In this document: in pieces, positions 57,250 to 64,000 of the stretch | Position numbering within the stretch: position 1 is the stretch's first letter | Layout: the number at the start of each line of letters is the position of its first letter | From: Branchiostoma floridae | Taxonomy: Eukaryota > Chordata > Leptocardii > Amphioxiformes > Branchiostomatidae | Direction: 5' to 3' | DNA length: 64,000 bases | Assembly (NCBI RefSeq): GCF_000003815.2 | Contig: NC_049979.1 | Span: 7,792,217-7,856,216 of the forward strand | The notes under the pieces: model-generated | What the model saw: the letters and a program-made list of their open reading frames with translations, nothing else | What the model was told of the DNA's origin: nothing | Databases searched by the model: none | Translations under genes and position numbers: made by a program

Positions 57250-58085
57250 GATCTGCATTTACACCTTACAAAAGTGTACTTACAGAACAGGTCTCAGAGG
57301 TAAAACTACTTGGTTCGACAGTAGATGAGTGCCTTACCTGGAATACTCACACAAAATTAACATCTAAGAAAATGGCTAGATCACTGGGGATGATCAAAAG
57401 ATGCGCATACATTATGGATCAAACATTGTTAAAAATTGTAATAGAATGCCTTGTACTATCTCACATAGATTATTGTAGCCCAGTTTGGTCATGCACAACT
57501 AAAACTAACATAAACCTTCTGCAACGAATGCAGAACAAGGCAACTCGTCTGTTTCAGTCGAAGCCACAGTGGAAACCTGTGCACACGAGACTGTTAATAA
57601 ACACCATGACAACATTTAAAAGGATAACACTCACAAACGAACCTATTTGTATCAGTAGGCAACTGCGTTCGGTCAACAACTTGCATGGTTACAGAACCCG
57701 TTTTGCTGCTAAACAATCTTTTCTGTTAGAGAAACCTAGAACTAACGCACTGATGAAGTGTTTCATGTACAGGGCTGTCAGTGTGTGGAATAACCTTCCA
57801 ATTGTCATGCAATCCACACAATCCCTGAGAGTGTTTAAGGATGGTTTGCACAAATACCTCCACCAGTAGTTACAAGCACTGTGCGACAGGATTGTCAATT
57901 TTTAAATTAAGTATATTGTAAATATGTTATTAATTTAGATGTGTTTGTGACTTGTCTAGTTGCCAACCATGTTTGTATAATGTATTGTCTCTGTGAATGA
58001 ATACCAGGAAGACTAGCGGTGGACCCTAGGGTCCACCGCTAATGGTTATTCTAATAAAGTTTCAAAGTTTCAAAGTTTCAAAGTT
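57250..58085 (+). mobile_element. 5'-truncated LINE with octamer tail
   Basis: A frame from about 57250 (57372-57869 open from its first Met) encodes the end of an L2/CR1-like reverse transcriptase: LVLSHIDYCSPVWS, LLQRMQNKATRL and AVSVWNNLPIVMQSTQSLRVFK. The 3' end has the palindrome ggtggaccctagggtccacc, then aataaagtttcaaag with the octamer tttcaaag repeated about three times. The palm and endonuclease are missing. The tail differs from the (caaa)n family elsewhere in the window, so it is a second LINE lineage. Confidence 0.85.
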
Positions 58086-58825
58086 TCTTACTTTCTGTTC
58101 AAAAGAGTTTCCTCACTTCCAATAATCTCATACTCAGACACAAAGAAACCGGAATATAGACTTTTTGGCAAAAGTTAACCAAACCTGAAGACACTTCTAT
58201 AAAACTCTTAATTTTATAACAAACTTCTCTGCTCATTTGCATTTTACATTGGTATCATTGATACTTTCCCACTGTTTCCAACATATACTGACAAATGTAT
58301 CTTGTAGCCTGAGTGTCATCCTAGTCAGCTTACCTGGGGTATGGGAGCCCCGGTATCTACAGCCTACATGGCTTTTGTATGGCTCAAAACTTAATTTATG
58401 GGAGCAAAAATGATAAGATCTTTACAGATATACAGTACTTCCCTGGCCCAGAATACTAGGCTATGAAATACAAAACAGGTTACCATTTCAAGATCATTTA
58501 TTGCATGCAATTACAACTTGAGTGTGCTTATAGAACATATGACATATATACTTAAGTGAGTCAACTATTGTACTTCCAGCTCATTAGGCAACTGCATAAA
58601 ACACTGACATATACATGTATCTGCTTATGTACACAGATACAAGTTTTGAGCTCTATTTGGAAGACAAAACTTGCGACATTTCATTGTGACATTGGGTCTT
58701 CAAGCTTTCATTTCTACTCTAGATATAAAAATAGCACCTGAAACAATTGATACCCTAAGGCTTTGGCCTTTGCAATTAAATTACAAGTACAAATTCATAC
58801 AGGTGTGGTCTTATTGAATCAGGTA
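58086..58825. other. Intergenic sequence
   Basis: Nothing recognisable was found between the LINE tail and the nested fold-back element. Confidence 0.5.
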
Positions 58826-59707
58826 CGAGGGGTGATCAATAAGTTATCGGCCTCACCAAGAAATAATAAGCACAACTCAGATTTTGAGGCACAACTTTAT
58901 AGTATTAAGCCTTTTATCAATATCCTCCAAATTTCAAATCATTGGAGTCATTACTTTTCAGGCATTCGTTTTTTCTAAATTAGAAGGTAAGTGGCGAGAA
59001 AAAGAAGGGTGAAGTGTGATGAGACAATTTGACCCGCAAATCTCAGGTTGCAGATGAATTGTCCACTTTTTTTTTTCGTTTTCCCTTACCTAACGTTACT
59101 GGGTGTCACCTGCAACGTAATGATCACAATAATTTGAATTTTGGTACACATTTATATAAGACTTTATACATGTACGTGGGGTTTTCAATAAGTCCTCGGC
59201 TTTACCGAGGAATAATAAGTACAGCTCAGATTTTGAAGCATAAATGTCAAGTATAAAGTCTTATATAAATATGTACCAAAATTCAAATTATTGTGCTCAT
59301 TACTTTGCAGGCGACACCCAGTAATGTTAGGTAAGGGAGAACGAAAAAAATGGGACAATTGACCTGACCTGAGGTGTGCGATTGAACTTGCGCTGCTGGA
59401 AGTCAGACACCCAATTCTTTTTGCTTCAAATAACAAGAGAATCATTATCAAACATTTTGACAATGTCTTTTGTTAATTTACGGCACGGGGAACTCGACCC
59501 ACACATGTCTGATTACAACTCACGCCACTTTTTCCTCGCCACTTACCTTCTGATTTGCAAAAAACGAATGCCTGTAAAGTAATGACTGCATTGATTTGAA
59601 ATTTGAAGGATATTGATAAAAGGCTCTATACTATGAAGTTGTGCCATAAAATTTGAGTTGTGCTTATTATTTCTTGGTGAGGCCGAAAACTTATTGATCA
59701 CCCCTCG
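58826..59707. mobile_element. Mariner-like fold-back element with a related element nested inside
   Basis: The ends cgaggggtgatcaataagtt and its reverse complement are flanked by TA (58824-58825 and 59708-59709). The outer inverted repeats run for roughly 150 bases with changes. In the middle, about 59060-59345 forms a second, inner inverted repeat containing cttacctaacgttactgggt on one side and its diverged complement on the other. The segment starting cgtggggttttcaataag (59175) is a diverged relative of the outer end. No transposase remains. Confidence 0.8.
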
Positions 59708-59823
59708 TATATGTTTAGCATTTAGCCTTCACCCCATACTTATGTGTTTAGTATCAGTCCACTCATCATAATCCTGTGAATAGTTTACAGTCAAATAGCA
59801 TACAAGATGAAAGCAGATGATCC

Positions 59824-61651
59824 TTACTGCACCCCCTCCATTTCCATTGTAGCTTCCTGTAGAAACATACATCACCAGCTTATTATTCAACTGTACATAA
59901 ATCACCTGATATCACACAAACATCAAGAACAGTCTACAAAAAAAAGTACAAGCACAATGATCAAATTTGTGTAAAAATTATGTATAAACCAACCATCATT
60001 AAGTCTTGTCATGGAAAACTTAACTAATTTGCAGGCAATTGACAGTTGTGTAAATATCAAATTGCAAAAGTTCTTTTGCATATTCTAAAGTTCAATATAA
60101 CACAAAAAGCAGATCAACAAAAAAGAACATTGGTCTACCTGCTCCATCTCCTCTGCAGGTTGTTGTGCTTCAGGAGCAGGCTGTTCCCGGTGGTTCTGCT
60201 TCTGTGTTGGCTTTTTGGCTCCCTGTTTCTTTGGTGGCTTTTTATATCTAGTGTGCTCAAATCCCCGTGGAGCCCCTCTGCCAAAACATATATGTCTGGG
60301 CAATCTACAGGGAAGCAACAATGATAGGATTTAGATAAGGTATCAAGAGATACCATGACTGAGAGTTCCTGCATCTTGGGGCAGCTATGACTCTTGGAAC
60401 ACTTAAAGTTATGGAAAGAAAGTTGAAAGTTATTTTTACCTTTACCTGGATCTCTCCAATACAACAGAATTATTATGATAGATAAAAATGCTTGAGAGTG
60501 CAAGCGAACAGATACAGAAGTAACTGCTCCCTTTACACAAGTCTCCTAGATTCTGAGGTGCATTGTAACAATCTAATCTTTTTTTCCAGAATCTCCCAAT
60601 ATTGAAGATATCTTAGTCACCAATGCCAAAGGTTCCAGAACATGTATATATGCTCACCTGTACTGTCTGTGAGTGGTATCAGCTGACTGTGTGGTTCCTG
60701 CGGACACTGCAGGTGCTGATTCCATGACAGCTGCAGCTTCAGCAGGTGCTGCTATGTCCATGGCATCATCTGCCCTGGTATCCTCAGACTTGGCATGGGA
60801 AGATGGGTTTTTCTTTGCACCGGCCTTATCATCATGGGCATTTCTGTATGAAAAAGAATTTTTTTTAATAATGCTGACAGAAACTTAATAGTGTATACAG
60901 ACTTCAATAAAAATCCAGTAATTTTATCAAATGTCTGCAGCTGTGTTATCTTACCTGTCCTTTTTCCTAGGTTTATCAAACTTGAAACTGGGTGGATACT
61001 TGTGTACTTGCACCATATGTCTTCTCCTGTCGTGAGCATTGCGGAAGGTGTCAGGACAGATTTCCAGCAGGCACTGGTACTGCAACACAAACATGGTAAA
61101 TCTAAATAAATAAATAAACACATATTTAGCAATAAAAGTTTCCTTGGTTTTAACAAGGAGCTTTTTAGATAAAATTTTTCTTTGCAAATAATGGAATATA
61201 TCAGTCATTAATTCACAATATCTTTGATCCTTACCATATTTTGTCTCTCACTCATCAATTCAAACAGGGAGTCATGCCACTCCAACAGGTGTATGTCCAG
61301 TAGGTAGGCTGATGGCAGCGACCTCTTGCAGACTGCACACACATTACGGTGCACAGCATTGTAGTGTGTTTCAAAGGCTGTGATGCTGTTGAAATATTTC
61401 CTACATCCAAGTATCTGGCATTGAAACTCATCAATTGTTGCCGGAATCTCTCCAGCTTTTTCTGGAGGCATCTGCTTCACCACAATATTGCACACAACTT
61501 CGTCCTGGGGACTGGTGTCACCAGTACAGAGTTTCTTGGTTTCCGGCTGGAAGCTCCAGGAGAGGTCATCGTCCTCCATAACAAGACCAATCCGTCTCTT
61601 GCGAGGACGTGAGGTAGTCTCCATACTTGCTGCCATCCTTTCTTCTAGCAT
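59824..61651 (-). CDS. ZNF511: Zinc finger protein 511
   Basis: Five exons are placed: 61235-61651, 60955-61079, 60658-60843, 60139-60304 and 59824-59856. They sum to 927 nt (308 residues; human about 250-260), all in phase. The C2H2 fingers match human ZNF511: CQILGCRKYFNSITAFETH, CAVCKRSLPSAYLLDIHLLEWH and CLLEICPDTFRNAHDRRRHM, separated by DSLFELMSERQNMYQ. Then come YPPSFKFDKPRKKDR and the conserved LPRHICFGRGAPRGF near the end. A basic PRKRR near the N-terminus could act in nuclear import. The last exon encodes only EATMEMEGVQ. The family is probably nuclear and nucleic-acid binding; its exact role is not established. Upstream, 103 bases away, lies a tRNA-bearing mini-LTR element. Confidence 0.94.
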
Positions 61652-61754
61652 TTAGGTTCACTGGCAATTACTAATTTAAAGAAATTTCTTGGCTGCTACC
61701 CATCCTACAAAAACAACAAAAGTGAAGGATGCCATGTACACATGCCATTAGTAC

Positions 61755-61930
61755 TGTAACAGTGGTGTTCAAGGACTGCTAAACCGAAGACGCCTAACGG
61801 CTTAAGCCTTTTGGCCGAACGGTTTGTACGTTCGATTTGTGATCCGGCTGCCCGGGTTCGGCGCGGGTTCGAATCCCGGGAGTCGGGGCGTTGTTTCTTT
61901 CTGTTCTTACTCGCCCCTCGTATTTCTACA
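61755..61930 (+). repeat. LTR 1 with tRNA-like region
   Basis: It is 176 bases and nearly identical to LTR 3. It contains A-box-like tggccgaacgg, the loop sequence tttgtga, an extra gcccgggttcggc insert, and B-box gggttcgaatccc in a T-arm-like stem. Confidence 0.85.
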
Positions 61931-62032
61931 ATGGTTCCCATGCCGGCCCTGTGAGTAACAGGCTAGTATGTGCCACACAGGGATGTCGATCTCGGAGATT
62001 CGAGGACGAATCTTGAAGAAAAGGGGGAGTAG

Positions 62033-62200
62033 TGTAACAGTGGTGTTTAAGTACTGCCTACCGTCCTTGCCCAAACGCACTAGTGCTTTTGTGGCGACGG
62101 TGATAGCGTTCGTGATTTGTGATCTGCCGACCCCGGTTCGATTCCGGGTAGGGGGCATGTTGTTTCTTTCTGTTCTTACTCGCCCCTCTGAATTTCTACA
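62033..62200 (+). repeat. LTR 2 with a different tRNA-like region
   Basis: It is 168 bases. The first and last ~15-40 bases match LTRs 1 and 3, but the middle differs: A-box-like tggcgacggtg, loop tttgtga, and T arm ccgg-ttcgatt-ccgg. The outer LTRs are a pair and this one is from another lineage. Confidence 0.85.
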
Positions 62201-62304
62201 ATGGTTCCCACGCCGGCCCTGTGAGTAACAGGCTAGTATGTGCCACACAGGGATGTCGATCTCGGAGATTCGAGGACGAATCTTGAAAAGAAAAGGGGGA
62301 GTAG

Positions 62305-62480
62305 TGTAACAGTGGTGTTCAAGGACTGCTAAACCGAAGACGCCTAACGGCTTAAGCCTTTTGGCCGAACGGTTTGCACGTTCGATTTGTGATCCGGCTG
62401 CCCGGGTTCGGCGCGGGTTCGAATCCCGGGAGTCGGGGTGTTGTTTCTTTCTGTTCTTACTCGCCCCTCGTATTTCTACA
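62305..62480 (+). repeat. LTR 3 with tRNA-like region
   Basis: It is 176 bases and differs from LTR 1 at only about two positions (gtacg/gcacg and ggcg/ggtg). This implies recent insertion or recombination. Confidence 0.85.
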
Positions 62481-62484
62481 GTAC

Positions 62485-63236
62485 TTTAAAAGTAAAAGAC
62501 TCAAATATTTGCGACACTTAAAAAAAAGAACTAAAGAAAATAAATTCTATAACATGTAGCTTAATTTATAAATCATTATACAGGTATCAAGCCTAGGTAC
62601 TGCATGAAGGAAACTTCTAGTGGCATGCATAATAATGCTTTTTTTTTGGTAAAAGGCCTGGGGAGGGGGGCATGGTTTCGAACACACGCAGTAACGACTA
62701 CAGCAACAACTCTATAAGTTCACGACAAAGTCTCCTTACCACGCTTTTCACAAAGTTTTCATATTCCTCTCCACTCAACAGACTTCAATAATGACCATCA
62801 AGGAAAGAAAAACAATGTCAAAATCCATTTTCTCTGGCGATATTTACAACTCTTTGAACTGTAGCCGCCATTTTGAAGAGGGTGCAGTAGGATAGCCAAT
62901 CAAAAGCCAGCTGTAGAAAGATAGACCAATCAGCACTCGGTTTAAAGGTTAACCTTTGACCAATCACGATGCCAAGAACATTTCGCGCGCCAAGATTCAC
63001 AAACATTTTTTCGCGGTTTTCCCAGAGCACTGCACGGGTGACGCCCGGGGTCCCAAATTATTTTTCTGTTTTCTGCATTTTTTCGCGTCAGAATCAATTT
63101 TCGTCCCATAGATTTTGTACTCGGTGTACTCATTGGTCAGAAGTTGTTGTATTATCGGAAAATTTAGTTAAAAACGCCCCGTTTTCTGAGAGACCGAAGT
63201 CCGACTTGTAGCAACTTGTCTGCGAAATTCTGCAAA
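62485..63236. promoter_or_regulatory. Upstream region of the last gene
   Basis: No gene is supported. The motif gccgccattttg (62865-62876, reverse complement caaaatggcggc) matches the YY1-type core. Together with GC-rich sequence near the next start codon, this suggests a TATA-less promoter. Confidence 0.4.
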
Positions 63237-63360
63237 ATGGCGACAATTTCTTTCGGTGTAGGGAGCAGAGCTGTGAGTCCGGTAGTCGGGAACAGGCGGC
63301 CGCTTGGGGAACTAGACGCGCCCGTACGCGAGATGAGACACCACTCACTGCAAAATATTG
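63237..63360 (+). CDS. First coding exon of an unidentified gene (continues beyond the window)
   Basis: The start lies in atggcgac, a context shared by other genes here. The exon encodes 41 residues plus one base (MATISFGVGSRAVSPVVGNR, then RPLGELDAPVREMRHHSLQNI) and ends at a strong donor (ttg|gtaagt). The same donor-like string recurs 20 bases later. No domain is recognisable in so short a piece and I do not recognise the family. The rest of the window (63361-64000) would be its first intron. Confidence 0.55.
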
Positions 63361-64000
63361 GTAAGTTATGTATCAGCATTGGTAAGTTGGAAAATAAGCG
63401 TCAGGCGTTGTTGTTTGCTTGTTGTTAGTCTCGGACGCTCCTTGTTCGAGGGTTGCTACATACTGTCTTTGAATGCTTGTTGATATGTGTAAGTAAGGTT
63501 CGTCTACCAATTTTATTTTAGTGTATGAATTATGGTGCACGTACCAAAACTTTCTCAAATGCCCCAGAATGGAACCTTCTTGGTGTAATTTTAAACCTGT
63601 GGCATCTTTTTTTTCTCAGCTACTTGTAGCAGCTTGATTGATATGCAAATCCATTGATTAAAAACCCGCGAAAGAGGGTTTCGCCCTGTTGTGTTTTTTA
63701 ATCCTCACCAGTGTGTAACGTATCACCTCCCTGCCCCCTCGCCGTGGGTCCAATCTGTGTGTTTCTTTTACCATTGTCTCGTACCTTTATAATTGCTTTC
63801 ACACGTCTTAGTTGAGTAGAGTAGAGTTCTTCTGGTGCAGTTTTAGCTGATTTGCCTTTCATGTAAACAAATTGTTTTCTGATTATAAAGTTGGTTCTTT
63901 ATACAATGAGGCAAGGAGGTTAAAGTCATGATTATACATTTTGTGGATTGTTGTTTCTTTGCTGAGATTTTCTGAGAAAGAATGGCTCTCGTCTTGGATC

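Larger units (their letters stand above)
61755..62480 (+). mobile_element. Miniature LTR retrotransposon (TRIM), three LTRs with tRNA-like regions
   Basis: The order is LTR (61755-61930), internal (61931-62032), LTR (62033-62200), internal (62201-62304), LTR (62305-62480). The whole is flanked by the 4-bp duplication GTAC (61751-61754 and 62481-62484). LTRs begin TGTAACAG and end TTTCTACA. A primer-binding-site-like tggttcccatgccgg starts two bases after each of the first two LTRs. A purine tract gaaaagggggagtag precedes LTRs 2 and 3. The internal part is only about 100 bases, so no proteins are encoded. The element needs proteins from an autonomous relative not seen here. Confidence 0.88.

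Noticed and set aside
61800-62440. Cluster of three tRNA genes
   Set aside because: Same reasons; LTRs 1 and 3 also have an insert before the T arm, and anticodon stems are mismatched.
63130-63379. Minus-strand frames at the right edge
   Set aside because: They are antisense to the plus-strand first exon and show no motif.

Overview
The window looks like nuclear DNA of an invertebrate deuterostome, most probably a lancelet (Branchiostoma). The evidence is many short, phase-consistent introns with GT-AG ends, one-to-one orthologues of human genes with human-like exon content, and a dense mixed load of LINEs, YR retrotransposons, TIR elements and tRNA-bearing mini-LTR elements. Three runs of N (15055-15159, 19395-19560, 21060-21159) are assembly gaps. 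Species assignment is inference; no search was run.

Layout: (1) 396-1792, a non-autonomous DNA transposon built from arrays of short hairpins. (2) 4237-6097 (+), a two-pore-domain K+ channel, convergent with WDR74 (6680-11747, -), whose first intron holds a LINE fragment. (3) MGME1 (12766-16315, -), head-to-head with SYNJ2BP (16753-24128, +). SYNJ2BP intron 1 holds a near-full-length antisense LINE with a 2A-like motif; later introns hold a perfect palindrome and a TA-flanked MITE. (4) Symplekin (SYMPK, 26212-46900, +), reconstructed here as 37 exons whose lengths sum to 4173 nt (1390 codons plus stop). Intron 1 carries a tyrosine-recombinase retrotransposon with Ngaro-type split direct repeats. 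Three consecutive 9-nt microexons follow a basic nuclear-localisation-like motif. (5) The C19orf47 orthologue (49000-53057, -), an NHL-repeat gene (54835-56902, -), a LINE fragment, a nested fold-back element, and ZNF511 (59824-61651, -). (6) A miniature LTR retrotransposon with three LTRs, each holding a tRNA-like region (61755-62480), and the first coding exon of an unidentified + strand gene (63237-63360).

The host genes have housekeeping roles and form no pathway: ribosome biogenesis (WDR74), mtDNA maintenance (MGME1), mitochondrial outer-membrane PDZ scaffold (SYNJ2BP), mRNA 3'-end processing (SYMPK), K+ leak (K2P), and poorly characterised nuclear proteins (C19orf47, ZNF511). The most unusual material is in the mobile and structural layer: tRNA-bearing LTRs (one family, two loci, each just upstream of a gene), the GCACT/AGTGC hairpin array with TIRs and a 9-bp target duplication, the split-repeat YR element, and the symplekin microexon cluster.
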